A stretch of DNA of 64,000 nucleotides from Wuchereria bancrofti (lineage: Eukaryota > Nematoda > Chromadorea > Rhabditida > Onchocercidae), in the NCBI GenBank assembly GCA_005281725.1, contig SSBO01000008.1, positions 3,454,671-3,518,670 on the forward strand, read 5' to 3'. This document shows positions 46,526 through 60,500 of the stretch, piece after piece. The notes below the pieces were generated by a model. The model worked only from the letters and a program-made list of their open reading frames with translations, was not told where the DNA came from and did no database searches. The translations under genes were made by a program, and so were the position numbers. How positions within the stretch are numbered: position 1 is the first letter of the stretch; each line of letters opens with the position of its first letter.

Positions 46526-49500
46526 ACTTATTAAAGGTTATTGTTTTGTTTTTTTCAAAGAAAATTTTTTACTTTCTCTTTTTAATTTTTGGCAGTTTTT
46601 TTTTTCTTGGAATATCTATGAAAAAATTAAGCAATAAGGAAATAAATTATAAAGAAGCAATGTTTCATTTTTAACATATTATTAGTACTAAATGAATCAA
46701 TTTAAAATGAAGAACTAAACAAATACTAAACTTAAAATATTTTTTATTAATCAATTATTGCACAAAAATAATTTAATTAATAAATAAGTATATGTTTCAT
46801 ATTCAAAATTTTACGAAAAAAAAAGACTTTAAACTGTTGTATTGCTGTTTTCATTTACACGATTTATTTAATATAACCTAATTATAATTAAATTGTAATG
46901 ATTAAAAAATCGAATGGGAATAGCAAGAAGAATTTCTAATTAATTAAACGCTATGATTAAAATCTTTTTCGTAGTTTGATTTCAATCCTTCAAATAGATA
47001 ATTGATTCAAAAATTAGGCTTTTTTTTCACTTTTTTTTCATTTTCGAATCTTTCAAATTTCAGATCTTATGATTATTGAGAATAATTTCATATTTTTGAA
47101 TGTAATGCGAGAGAAATTGACAATCATAATTGCATGTATGGATATCAAAATGCATTAATTTATTCCAGTAGAGAAAATTTTATGATAGTAATTTGACAAA
47201 GAATAAAAAGATGCTTAGAAAAATTTAATTTTATTTCTTTAATTTTTTGTTATCATTAATTAAGCAAAATTTAATCATGATTTAATTTTTGTAAAAATAT
47301 ATTAAATTTCTATTTTTCCTTTTTTTTTTCTTTTTCTTAAAATGTCAACTTAATTGCTAAGAAGAATTTTGCTAATTTATCATATTAGCATTTCAAATTT
47401 TATAAAATTCACTCGATGAAAGATAAAATCATTTCTATTTTCTGCTGATCTATTAATAATGATAATAATTAGTTCAAATAAATTATTATCAGTGTGACTG
47501 TTTCACATAATAAAATTACTTTCTCAAACTAAAAAGATTTTGCCTTCAAAAGGATAAATGATTGAAAGCTGTAAAAAGCTGTTATATCAATAAAAAATTG
47601 ATTCAGAACAATTATCTTTTAGTGTAATTGTGAGAAAGACATCATTCAACTCAAAATTTTCTCTCAATAAAAAAAAAATGGGAAAAAAAAAAGAGTTAAA
47701 GCAATCATACGGATGAGAGAAGCTTTTTAGAGCTATGAAATATTTAAAATTAAATAAAGAACAAGAAAAATCTATTGAACTGATTGTAATTAGAATGGTT
47801 TTTTTTTTCTCCTTTTTTTTTGATGGAATTAAAATAAGAATAAAATATGCAAAAATCACATCGCTTTTCTTTCCTTTTCTCTCTTTTTTTTTGTCTTTCC
47901 CACGAATTTTTTCAATTATCAATTTTCAGTAGAATTTTGAATCAAAGAAATTTGTATTTTTTTTTTTAAGATGGAAAAATATAATTAATAGATATTAAAA
48001 ATGAAATGAACAAGAAGACCAAATGAAAAATATGTTTGATATTTTTGGAAAAATAATAATTTAGTAAGTTTTAGGAAAGGAATAAATTAAAATTAGACTT
48101 TTTTAAAAATAAAAGGTTACTTTGTTCTTCATAAAAGGTTACTTTGGTTCTTCAGTTTTTTTTTTTTGAGAAAAAATTAGTAAACGAAAGTTATTATTTT
48201 ACCAAATATTATTAATAATATCTCATAATTATTTTCTTTTTTCAAACATTTCTAATTTTTTTTGTTTGGTAAAAAATTGAAGATTTACTAATTATTTGAA
48301 ATGATTAAGTGCTAAAATTGTAAATATCATAAGAAATTAAGCATTAAAATAAATAAATAAATATACATAAGTGAAAAAATTATAAATATTATTTATAATT
48401 TTTTTTTAAAATTAAAAAATGACAAAGTAGTAATTTTACTATAAATAAACGCTTTTAAAATGAAAGAACTATCAGTGCAAGATATCAGAAATAGTAAATA
48501 TATTTAGATTGAATAAGGAAAGATTGCCAATTTTTTTTCTTGCTATTAAATTGGTGGAAGCGAAAAAAAAAAATAAATGGCTTCAGGGCATTATTAGAAT
48601 TTATTTATAAAATAGTAGGATGGAAAGAACAACTATATGAGATCAATCATTTTAACATTATTTTTCATCTCTCAGTTAGATTGTAAGCAATTTTTTTTTG
48701 TGCTAAATTTAAGGATAAACTTAAGCATGTTTAATTAATTAATTAAAACAATATTTTCATTTTTTTTTGTTTTTTGTTAATTAGCTAGTTAGTTTGCTTT
48801 TTTTTTCAAAACTACAATTAATTTTTGAACATTTAAAAATTGATATTATTTGAGAAAAATTGCTGATAAAATAGGGAAAAATAAAATGACTGAATTATAA
48901 TAAATTTATTGGTAGTAGGCAAAAAAAAAAAACCAATAAAAAATTTTAGGGAAAAAAAACCTATAAAAATTCAGTTGTCGATTAGTTTTGCTATTAGCTT
49001 AGGCTTTCAATGATATAAAAATTGTCTTTTAGTCTTTTATCAGGCTATCATTAAAAAAAAAGGCTATGCTTTTTGGTTCCATATTCTGAACTAATATTTT
49101 TAGATATTGGCTAAAATAAATCATAAATATTATTTGTTGATAGAATCCTATCTATGTTCATATCATTTTCTTTTTTTTTTTTTTCTTTTTCCTCTCGAAA
49201 TTAGACATTTTGAATAAATTGTCACCAGTCATCATTATCTTTCAATAATAACAAAGGCAAAAAAAAAAAGAAAAAAAAAATTCATTCATCACTTCCACAT
49301 TTTTATTCCATCCTTTTCTCTCTCTCTCTCTCTCTCTCTTCCTCTCATTCAAATAATTAAATTCGGGAATAAAAGAAAGAGAAATATTGATTAGAAAAAA
49401 AATTATTGCAATAAAATTTGAATATTTCAAAAATTATTCTCATTCATTCTATAGCATTTTTCACTTCCAAACCATTTATAACATTTGGAATAATGAAAAA

Positions 49501-49725
49501 AAAAAAAAAAAAGAAAAAAAAAACATTTATTGGAATGCTTGTGTGAAGTATACCAATAAATTGGATAGGCTAGAAAAACAAAAAAAAAAACAAAAATAAG
49601 AGTAAACAATGATAGAATTGAATGACCAGTAATAGTAGAAAAAAAAAAGGGAAATCTATCTCATAAAAGAGAGAGAGAGAGAGGGAGGGAGAGAGAGAGA
49701 AGTAGTATGGAAGATCGGATAATAT

Positions 49726-49802
49726 ATGAATGAATGAATGAATGAATGAATGAATGAATAAATAAATGAATGAATGAATGATTAAATGAATGAATGAATG
49801 AT
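49726..49802. repeat. GAAT tetranucleotide array
   Basis: About 19 GAAT/AAAT units, just to the right of a GA tract at 49671-49700. Confidence 0.95.
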
Positions 49803-50941
49803 ATTTGAGAATGGTTCTATACGATCTAATTTTTTTTTTTTTTTTTTAATGCTCGGACGGTAATATTATTCTGTTAATTAATAAAGTTTAAGGCTATTTT
49901 AGCAATTATTTAGTTATTAATTACACATATAAATTACCGAAAAGTATTTTTGGTGGGATAATAATTGGTCGTTTGTTTGTTTTTGACAATGAGAGAAATT
50001 AGATAATTAATTAATTTAATCTATAAAGTTATTATTAAGTTTCTATTTCCTTTTTTTTGTTTTTTTTTTTTTTTTAATTTTCATTTTATTAATAAAATTG
50101 GTTGTTGTAATAATATATTTGCATGTTTTTGGTTTTCTTTTTTTATTATAAATTTTGAAAATGAATTTATTTATTGTTATTAATTGGTGCAAAATTAGAA
50201 AGGAAATGAAAATGAAAAAAATGAGATCAAAAAGAGATCATTGCAAATTATTAATTTAAGAAGAGATGATGATAATGATTAAAAAGAGATAACAGTGCAA
50301 CAATTCATTTTTATCTTCCTACAATCATTCAACAATGATAACTGAATTGAATTTTAATAAAATGAAAGTTTCTTTTTTTTTTTCTTTTTAGCTGGAAATA
50401 TTAGTGATAAAATATTAATGAATGATTTATTGTAATTCTGATGAAATCTTCATTGATACTATGCGATATGATAATTGATAATTTAGTATGTATCACACTG
50501 TTCAACAATCATGCTTATCAAATTTCTCATATCATTTCAACTACAAATCAAAAATTACAATCTTTCATCTTTTTTATCAGTTATCATTTTCTTTTTGTTA
50601 TCTCTTTTGAAGTTACTAAACTATAATGATTGTTATGATGCTAGCAGAGAATTTATAAATATGTTATGTTATAGCTTATCACTGTTATCATTGATTTATG
50701 TTACAGTTCAGTGAAGAAATATCAATGTTCCAATGTTTTTTTTTTTTTTTGATGGGATATTTGGGATTATAAGAGTTCAATCTTTTATAATGCTTTCAAT
50801 TGATCATCTCTATTAGTTTAAATTTAATTTTTCTATTAGTTTAAATCTATTAGTTTAAATTTAATATGTCAGATAGATGATGACATGATGGCAATATTCT
50901 GTAAAATGTTCTGCAATGGATCAAGCTCAATAAATTCTGTT

Positions 50942-51265
50942 TCAGGTTGATGAATCGTTCATCAGTTTCGTAAGATATTCGAAAATATTAAGCTGTGACA
51001 TGCTAACAGCATAAAAATCAACATTGAAATCTCTTCTATAAGTTTACTGGCATCATTCTGTGAAAAATCATCTCTAACAAGTATCATAATTATTGACATT
51101 CCTTGTTTGTGAGTTTTCAAAACATCGATTGAATTTCCCATATATGTTGTCCCCTGGTAATGTGTCGAACTTGATTCAACATTTCCGCGACATCTTTAAT
51201 ATCTTTGTATTTATGAAATGTTCATTCAACTCAGAATGAGCTAATTCGGATTTGTTTTACAGATC
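50942..51265 (-). pseudogene. Decayed von Willebrand factor A domain
   Basis: On the minus strand, pieces of a vWA domain appear in correct order but in changing frames: SELAHSELNEHF, then HKYKDIKDVAEMLNQVRHIT, then GTTYMGNSIDVLKTHKQGMS, IIMILVRDDFSQNDASKLIE, then NVDFYAVSMSQLNIFEYLTK and a stop at 50942. GTTYMGNSIDVL corresponds to the GGT-x-TG-x-AL core, MILVRDD to the strand that usually reads VLTDG, and VDFYAVS to the VxVFAVG strand. At least three one-base frame changes break it, with no splice signals at the breaks. It is most likely a pseudogene of a vWA protein. The MIDAS start (DxSxS) was not found upstream. A sequencing-error explanation would need several separate indels. Confidence 0.6.
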
Positions 51266-53608
51266 ATTGAGTCATCCAATTAGTTTACTTGAAATAAGAT
51301 CGAAAACACTGGCAACATTAAGCACTGATGTATTTCTTTAACGAACTTCATTTGATGTAACTTTCATCGCATATTTCATTTTCAAAATTGATAAAATAAA
51401 GGAAGCGAAATGTACTCAATTGAACGTATAAATTTATCAGTGAAAAATATAATGGAATAATTTTAATATCATCAAAAATATCTTAGCGTTTAATGTGTAA
51501 TAAAAATTACAGTATAACAAAATATCATTTCAAATTCCATTTAACTGCCATAATTCCATATTTAGTGTTCACTTTCTGACTAAAACACTAAAGGTTAACT
51601 TCTCTCTCTCCCTCTCTCTCTCTGTTTACCGTTCACACTTCTAACTTTTACTATAAAGCAATTGCTGAAATATGGAAATATGTTTATTTTCTTACTGTCA
51701 AAGTTTGTATAACATATTAAATAATCCATTTTTCTGGATGACAGTTTTCCGCTGGGTGTAACATTTTCCGCCAAATTATCTTTCTCACTTTAACTCTTCT
51801 TTTTGTTCTTTTTTTTTCACATTCACATTCCATTGATTTCTATTTGCGCAACAACTATTTTTATGAACATGAAAATATCCATTACATTAAATTTTAGCCA
51901 AGAAGAAGAAGAGTACAAACGGATATAAAAACAAACATTTATACGAACAGATAAGAGTATCAGTTTGAATATATCAGATTGATATTGATAACAATTGTTC
52001 ATTTTTAATAATTCCCTATCATCTCTGATTGTTCATTTTAATAGCTAATAATTCCCTATCATCTCGAATAATTCTCTACTATCTCTATTTATATTCATTT
52101 CAAATAGATAACTTTTAAGTATTTGAAATTATTTCCGATTGAAAAGCAGTATTATTACTGTTAAAATTAATTATTTAAACTATCAATTTTAATGATATGC
52201 ACTTTCAGGCTTAAATTTTTCAATATCGGATAATTAATTTCGGATAATGTCGATGTTCGATTTTCGCTAAATGGTTCACAGCTATTCCTACTTATTTATC
52301 GGCATGGCTTAGGATCTGTCTAACACATTCAGTTTTCAAACGAAAAAAAAGCATACATAAAATTCGGTAATGATGCGAAACAACTTTCAATAAAATAAAA
52401 CATTCATTAAATTCATACTAACCATAATGAGGTCAAAGGTCAGTAAAATTATTGGTGGTTTGGGAGATGAAAAATAGAGGATTTGTCAGATGGATCGAAC
52501 TGAGGAGTCATTTTAAAATAATATTTGTCGTGAAACTTGTCAGCCAGATAATTTTTTATCGAGAGAAATCTCAAACTTGGGTAACTAAACAAATTAACAA
52601 AAACAATATTATAACAACATTATAACAACAAAATATATAAAAATACAATAATATTAAAATGATATAATAATGCTAAAATAATACGAAATTATAAAATATT
52701 AAATACATCCCAAACCACCCAAAAAAAACATAAAATAAATGATAGTTATGGGAGGATTGGTTAGTTTATATATAAAATTAATTTGATGATTGGAAATTAG
52801 ATAGAAGAATTTCTCATGGATGAAAAACAAGATTGTTAACAAGATTAGTTTTAGAGGAAATAGATTAGTATGATTTAAAGATTTAGACGTAGATTAATTA
52901 CAAATGTAAATATATTCGGAAATTGAATCATCAAGTGTGAGAAAAATTTTGTAAATGTAGATTAGATTTAGGAATTAGATAGGAGAAATTTGTTAGTTTT
53001 GGATATAATAATTTAAATATTTCGTCGTTCATGACAATATTCTCTGCTCCCTTTCTCTCCCACTTCCCTCGGTGGTCTGAACAATGAGACATCGCGGGAA
53101 TATTGGGTAATTAGTTGCTCGGCCAAATCATTGTATTTTTCGTTCTCGATTTAATTTTAAAAGCGATTATTTGTAGTGATAATGGGATGGGATGACTGTT
53201 ATATGCAAGGGTTCCCACAGTTGGTAGTGCGGGAAGAGTTTGGGAGATACCAATTGAGTCCCGGGGGATTTCGTGCTTGTAAGAAAAGAAATTTGAGAGG
53301 TGCTAAAACGGAAGTCTTTGTTGATAAAAGACGACGATTAATAAGATTTTCCGGATTATAAAAAGCAGAGAAGGCAATTAAATCATTAGAAGAGGAAGGA
53401 ATGATAAAAGTTATTGAGAATAACTATTATGAAAAGTAATATGGAAGAGAAGTTGAACTTTTTCCCATTACAGTTGAGAATGAATTTGTCGGTTTATTGC
53501 GAACTAAAATTACGTACATTTACATTTTGTTTTCATCTTTAAAGTAAAAAAGATTGAATTTTATACTAACTTATCACTTTATTCATAATTACAGTTCCAA
53601 ACAACGCG
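51266..53608. other. Spacer left of pars-1
   Basis: AT-rich; CT tract at 51601-51622. From about 53040 to 53510 the composition becomes richer in G and C and frames open without a recognised domain (see findings). TTACAG at 53589-53594 is the probable trans-splice acceptor of pars-1. Confidence 0.5.
53589..53608 (+). other. Probable trans-splice acceptor of pars-1
   Basis: ATAATTACAG followed by 14 bases and then the ATG at 53609. No upstream exon was found that would join in phase with a longer N-terminus. Confidence 0.45.
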
Positions 53609-56600
53609 ATGAAGAATAAAAATAGCAAATTGGAAGTTCAAACTACTCGGCAAGATGTCGTCATCCCGAAGCTTGAAAATGATCTGTCAAATTTTCATGT
53701 ATGTTGTTATTTGTTTTTTTCCTTTTGTGAAGTAAATAGAGTGAATTGTTGGTGGTGTTTATTTATTTGACTTTTTCATCATAATTATTATCGTTTGCTA
53801 AAGATGAGGCATATTTTAACGTGAACGGATGAGGAAAGATAATTGGTATGATTATAAGAAGCAAAAAATAGTACATCAGGCATAGGCTTGGTAGTTTTAA
53901 CCTCAATGATATTGCTTACATTTAGATTTCAGATAGGCACTACTTCATCTGTGAAAGGTCGAGGAGATGTAAAGAAGCAAACAAAATTGGGTATTGAAGT
54001 AACTAAAGATGAGAATTATTGCGAGTGGTATGTTCAGGTTAGTTTCTTTTTTTTCATATCATATATCAGCTAATCGTGATGAACGTTTAATTTTCATTTT
54101 ATATTAAAAATACCGTAACATTATAAGTCTGCAGCATAGATTGCCTTTTTTTTCAAGTAATTGAGAAATTATATAGCAGAGAGTTAAGGAAGCCATAACT
54201 TTAGCAAAAGTGTATTTGTCTTGCTTGGGAGTATTAATCGTGTAATAACATTATTCATAAAGCAACAGTTACTCATATCGGAAGTAATTCTTGTATTCCT
54301 AAAATACAGGAATTAGAAGCAAATCACTTCTTAGGACAAAAGAAAATTTTTTTCCCTCGGTATCTTTTTCTTAACTAATGTTAGGCAGTGATGGAAAGTA
54401 TCAGCGTGTCATAAATTGGGTTTTAAAATTTTGTAATGTTATGATGGTTAAATATGTATCGGAGTTGGTTTCGTAAAAACTTGATTCCGGGTATATGTTC
54501 ATATTTTTAGGTTATAACGAAAGCGGAAATGATAGAATATTACGACATTTCTGGTTGTTATGTATTGCGGCCATGGTCGTACGCTATTTGGGAATTTATT
54601 CAGGAATGGTTCGACGAAAAAATTAAGAAACTAGGTGTTAAGAACTGCTATTTTCCATTATTCGTTTCACAAAGCGCTTTGGAAAGAGAGAAGACGCATA
54701 TCAGTGATTTTGCTCCCGAGGTATCATTTAAGATTTATTTACTGTATATCTGAATTTTTCAAATATAAATATTTCTCACAATCTACAATGCACTGTAGGT
54801 TGCTTGGATAACGCGAGCAGGCCAATCGGATCTGGCCGAAGCTATTGCAATTCGTCCTACTAGCGAAACAGTGATATATCCGAGCTATGCAAAATGGGTG
54901 CAATCTCACCGAGATCTTCCAATTAAGCTCAATCAGTGGTGCAATGTTGTTGTATGTTTCATAACCAAATACAGTAAAAGAAAAGAAAGAGAAAATTTTT
55001 TATCGTTTTTAAAACACTGCTGTTCCTAACTTCGATTTTTTTAATTGTATTGTAGTTATGTTGTTTAATTACCATATTTCATGTTATTCATTATTTTCAT
55101 GTTACGTCATATTTCCTGTTATTCATACTGATTGTTTTAGCGATGGGAATTCAAACATCCAACACCATTCTTGAGAACTCGTGAATTCTTGTGGCAGGAA
55201 GGTCATACTGCATTTCAAACTAAAGCTGAAGCAGAAGATGAGGTATTCAAAATACTTGACTTATATGCTCAAGTATACACCGATTTACTGGCTATACCAG
55301 TTATTAAAGGACGGAAAACTGAGAAAGAGAAGTTCGCTGGCGGAGAATTTACAACTACCGTTGAAGCGTATGTACCTGTCAATGGACGTGGGATACAGGT
55401 TACTAGCTTTCTCTTTTGTTCAAATTCTCTTTTTTTTATGTTTTACAATGCCTTTTTTTTAATTGATTGGACTAAAAATAAAGAATATAAAATTTTCTGA
55501 AGACTGTTGATGTCCTAATTTTAGGGTGCTACATCGCATCATTTAGGACAGAATTTCTCAAAAATGTTTAACATATCGTTTGAAGACCCAAACGGTGGCG
55601 GAAAAGTTTATGCATGGCAGAACAGTTGGGGTTTATCAACGAGAACAATTGGTGCTCTTGTGATGATACACGGTGATAATTATGGCCTTGTGCTTCCACC
55701 CAGAATAGCTGCTATACAGGTTTGCCTTATAGATTTTAGACGTAAGCTTTGAAAAGATGAAAATCTTTTGTTTTCATCATTCTTAGATATTTATTCATAG
55801 GTTTTGTAGATGGTTATTGTTCCCGTAGGAATAACTGCCCGAACAAAAGATGAACAAAAAACGGCTTTGATTGAAAAAGCAAAGGAAGTCAATAATGTAT
55901 TGGTGGATGTGGGTATACGGACTGAGCTTGATGTGAGGGACAATATATCGCCTGGATGGAAGTTCAATCACTGGGAATTGAAAGGCGTTCCTGTAAGAAT
56001 CGAAATTGGTCCCAAAGATTTAGCCAACAGTCAGGTATCTTCGAATATTATTTTTTATCATTCTCTTTTTATTGTGGCTTTCAATTTGTAACTTATTCTC
56101 AATTACAACTTATTCTCTTTTTTAGATAACTTGTGTCATTAGGTATTCTGGCGAAAAAAGAATCATTCCTATTGATGTTTTTGCTACAAAATGCAAAGAC
56201 ATGCTGGACGAAATTCACAATTCCATGTATAATAGGCAAGCTCTTTTCCAGACTTATTGATTTAATTGATGATAATCTTCAGCATGAAATAAAATATTTC
56301 TGAGTATGATGAAATATTTTTAGAATACTGGAAGTTCGCGAATCGCATACAAAGATTGTATTGGAATGGAGTGATTTTCGAAGTTTCCTAGATCAAAAGT
56401 TTATTCTGTTGTCACCTTTCTGTGGACGCAGTGAATGCGAAGATGAAATCAAGAAAGAAAGTGTGAGGGAAGAGGAAAATGATCTGAGTGCTCCTTCAAT
56501 GGGTGCAAAAACCCTCTGCATCCCATTTGAACAGGTGATTCACGTAATACTTTTAAAGAATTGAGTTAGAGGAATTACTGTTTCTATACACTATTATTGA

Positions 56601-56895
56601 AGCTGTTTGAATATCGCAGTTTGAAAAGTAATCCTACTTGAAAAGAAAAGATATATTAAACCTAATAAAAAAAGCTAAATTCTATTAAATAATATTTTAA
56701 AACAAAAGATGATTTCTATTTGCAACATTCACGGCATCTATATGTCGTTTCACTTGCTCTCTTCTTTTCTGAAATTCTGTAATGAATTCCATGAATTTAT
56801 CATTTCAGCCCGATATTTCGCTTCCGACTAATTGTATCAATAAGAATTGTTCAGAAAAAGCGCAGTTCTTCGCATTGTTTGGCCGAAGTTATTGA
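53609..56895 (+). CDS. pars-1: Cytosolic prolyl-tRNA synthetase
   Basis: Exons: 53609-53698, 53933-54037, 54511-54720, 54799-54951, 55141-55398, 55525-55719, 55810-56034, 56126-56235, 56324-56534, 56809-56895; 547 residues, all in phase. It matches the ProRS half of animal [40 protein letters not shown], class II motif 2 [16 protein letters not shown] (Arg200-Glu201), [31 protein letters not shown], motif 3 [16 protein letters not shown] (Arg312), the anticodon-binding part, and the C-terminal zinc-type domain with CGRSEC and NCINKNC pairs ending in FGRSY. It charges tRNA-Pro in the cytosol. It has no GluRS half and no WHEP linker; the N-terminus is a short unstructured tail, consistent with nematodes, where ProRS is a separate gene. 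The intron after 56235 begins GCAAGC (GC-AG type). Confidence 0.96.
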
Positions 56896-57488
56896 GCGGA
56901 TCATCATTTCGTGTGAATCGGAAGATTCTGAACTGCATGTGATTATCGTTTGTCTTCTATGGATTGCTTTGATGTATTGTTTCTTTATTGGCATAGTAAT
57001 TAATTTAATACTGTCGTATCTTTTCTGTTATGTTGTTATCGACATGGTAATTGATTCAGTTTATTTATCTGTTATATTGTTTGTTGGCATTTTATTTAAT
57101 CGGTTTTGGGTCGGTTTTTATTTGGTGGGAGTAAGAATTTTAAATTACTGAAGAGAAAATGCTTTTATGGTATGCTATGTCTTTCTTATTCATTTCGCAC
57201 TGTATATTATGAGAAAGTGATTATGCTACACTAATCAGTCGAATTTGCAAAACTGATAAATTGTTGTCTTCTGTCATTTCTTATGACGATGTTGTCGATC
57301 TCGTTTCATAGCATATTTGATGGAAATCAAAATTCATATCGATATCATCGAGTATTATAAAGTAAACTGAGGAGGTAGTTCATTATGCGGTACCTTACAA
57401 AGTAGTCTTTTACTTGCTAGTTCATTTGGAATTCATAAGGAGGGTGTGCATGTTAGTCAATTTTTATCATCTTCATTTTTTCTTATAG
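56896..57488. other. Short gap between pars-1 and UTP14
   Basis: About 590 bp between tandem same-strand genes. I saw no AATAAA in it. It ends in CTTATAG at 57482-57488, an SL-type acceptor 14 nt before the UTP14 ATG. An operon-like arrangement is possible, although the gap is longer than typical operon gaps. Confidence 0.4.
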
Positions 57489-57502
57489 TTAAAGCGAGTA
57501 CG

Positions 57503-60500
57503 ATGTCAGAGGATTCGGATTTTGACGAAGAGGCTCATACAAAATTGCTAAACAATATCAATAGCTTGGGCAGTAGTGTCAAAAAAGGACCACTGATTAG
57601 GAAATGTCAGAAGAAAGTTCATATTAAAGAACTAGTTAACCTTATACGATCGACAAAGTTAGTTTCTCAATTGATTTCCTTTAATTTGTTACAACAGTGC
57701 TTCGTCATGAAATTGGGGCAGTATTTCCTAGTCGTATAAGCTTACGCTAAATTCAAATGTAAATCCTTTATCTCAAATTTGACATCCTTTGTTTAAATAA
57801 ATCTGGGCTATTTTTAAAATGATAATTTCAGAAATGTTGATGACGTGAAGGAAAAACTGGTAAAAAAAAAGAAGCAAGGAAAAACGGCAGCAAAAGACGA
57901 ACCGAAAACCTTGCAAGCTCCATCCCATAGATTGGTTCGAGAAAAGATTGAAAGTTCCATTGCATACAGCGATATTCGGTATTTTCTTTACTTGCATAGG
58001 TTTCAAACACGTCTGGTGCAAATGGAATGTTTGATATGGTATCCAACTGCAAATTGAAGTATTATATGAAGTAAATTGAAGTATAAGTGAAATGTAAAGA
58101 TTTCCGAAATTTTGTTCGTCACTTAAGGTCAGAGATGACAACTAAGAGCAGTTAACACGAATAGCTTGAAATATTGTTGCAGGAAGGATTTAGAAGAATG
58201 GGCTCCAATTGTCAAGAGAAATAGACTTGCTGAACAACTAGTATTCCCACTCACTAACGACCCACCACTTGAACGAACAGCGTCGGATTTGGTGCTCTTT
58301 TTCAAGGTTTGTTGAATTCTTTATTTGCTATTTTGCCAGAATGAGCTCTAGCTTAAATGAAAAATGTTTGAATGTGTTTTGTATGTTGTATCCTGTAGTT
58401 TAATAGAAGTATCCAATAATTTCAATACTGGAATATCCTTCTAGTGCAGTAGTTTTTGAGGTGTTAGAAAGTTATCACTATCATAAGTACAACATATGAT
58501 GAGGACTTGGCAATAATCTCTGCTTTTGTATTTATGAATTGAATTATAGCCAAGGACACCGTTGGAAATAGAATTGGCTAAGCTGTTGAAAACATCAAAG
58601 AATAATCTTCGTGATGGCGAAGAATATACGGAAGCTGAATTAGAATTGATAAGAGCAATGAATTTGAAAGAGGTTATTTTATGTTTCAGTTTTTAGGCCA
58701 ACTCTACAGCTATAAATGATTTTTTTAAGGAAGAGTCGAGTAGATATTTGGTTTTTTTTTTCTTCCAGGCAAAAGCGAAGTGGGTTCAGTTAAAAAAAAT
58801 GCGAGCTTTAGTTGGTTATCGAGAAGCGAAATTGAAACGACAAGCTAAAATAAAAAGCAAATCGTTAGTTTAACTACAATGTATTCTTCCCTTCATTCTC
58901 CCTTTGCTCTATAAACCTTAAGACAATCTTACCTTTGAACTTCTGTCATGTTTTAAAAAAACTTTAATGTTAAAATATGCTAACATGACTGGTTACAGAT
59001 ATCATCGACATATGAAACGTCAAAAGAGGAAGCAGTTAATCAGAGAATTTGAAGAAATGATGGTCAAAAATCCAGAAGCTGCCAAAGAGAAACTGGAAGA
59101 AATTGATCGGCAACGGATCCTGGTATCATAGTCCTTATTTACAAACCGTAATAGGGCTATGAAAATTCAGAACAAATAAATGTAATACTAATGTTACAGG
59201 AACGAGCTACCTTAAAACATCGCAACGGTGGAAAAGGTGTCCAACAGTTGGCAAGATATGCAAGTAAAAACAAGGATTTCAAAAAAAAATATGAGGAGCA
59301 AATAAGATTGGGGAGAGAATTGGCCGAAAAACATGGTCGTGAGAAGAATTCGGATTCCGATTCTGAATCAGAAAGAACGGATGCAGTGCAATTGACCAGT
59401 GCAAAAATGCTTGAGGTGTAACATTGTTTCTCGATCTTTCAACAGTTTTTGAAAAAAAAAATGCCTAAATCTCTTGATTTTTTGAATTACAGAGGGCAGC
59501 CGAAGTGTTGGAGAAAGAAGAAAAGAAAAGGAAATCCACCAAGTCAGAGCTGAAAGCGAAACTTCATGAAATGAGAGAACAGGAACGTGAAAATCTCAGA
59601 AGTAGCGCATTACGTGCCGCAGATGCAGGATCTGTAGCTCGCCAAAGAGACGAATTGGTGTGTTTTAGTTTGAAATTTATTTTTATGTTTATAACGTACG
59701 AAGTATCATATAATTAGAAATCAAATTCTTACTATTCTCATTGCATATATTTATTTGAGGGCACTGATGTAGCCGATAAATCAATGGTTTCCATTAAAAA
59801 AGTTGTGGAAATAGAGTGGGGTCCTGAAGATGCAGTGAACAGTGAAGAGCAGTCCAATAGAACAGAACATCAGCAAGATATCTCCGTAAACTCTGAACAG
59901 GACCGTGCTGAAAAGGAAGTTGATGAACAGTCTAAAGAAGGTCACAAAAACTTGAAAAAGAAGAAAAAGTCAAAGAAAATGAGGAATAAAGTACGTTTGC
60001 CCTTTTTATTTTTAGAACTGTACATTAAAGATGAGCAGTTTTGAAATTTCCGAAAATAAATTTCGATTTTATTAAAGCATTTATGTTTACTTTTAATAAA
60101 AAACCGCTGGATGTATTGATTGAAGTATAGAATAAAGAATTGTTATTGTTTTTAGAAGAAAAGCATAGATATAAAGGACATGGATATCGATCAGCTATTT
60201 GACAAAGCAGAGAAGGAACTCGCTGAAAATGCTCTAAAGGTATCAGATGCGTATATAATTCTTTTTTTTTTTGTATTATTCGATTTGTTTTTGCAGTAAA
60301 AATGTTGATCAAATTTAGTTCATTTTCAGAGATACTTTCAAAGTTTTTTTATGACAGTTTTTCTGTCTATCAGATTATTTTTAGTGGGATTGCAAGGGAT
60401 TATTGTAAAGGCTGCATAACGAATAATTGAATAAAATGTATGATATTTTTAAGTATCGGAAACATTATATTTTTTAGAAATGCGAACTTCTGAAGTTAGA

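Larger units (their letters stand above)
42126..50941. other. Second long AT-rich gene-poor region
   Basis: About 8.8 kb with no supportable exon. It holds an alternating CACACGTACG tract at 42357-42382, short inverted repeats at 42528-42546 (GTGACA/TGTCAC arms) and about 42650-42675 (TTTTTGTG/CACAAAAA arms), an AAT microsatellite, a 160-bp tandem repeat, CT and GA tracts near 49318-49340 and 49671-49700, a GAAT array, and long poly-A/T runs. The left end is the promoter side of the Ras-like gene. Confidence 0.6.
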
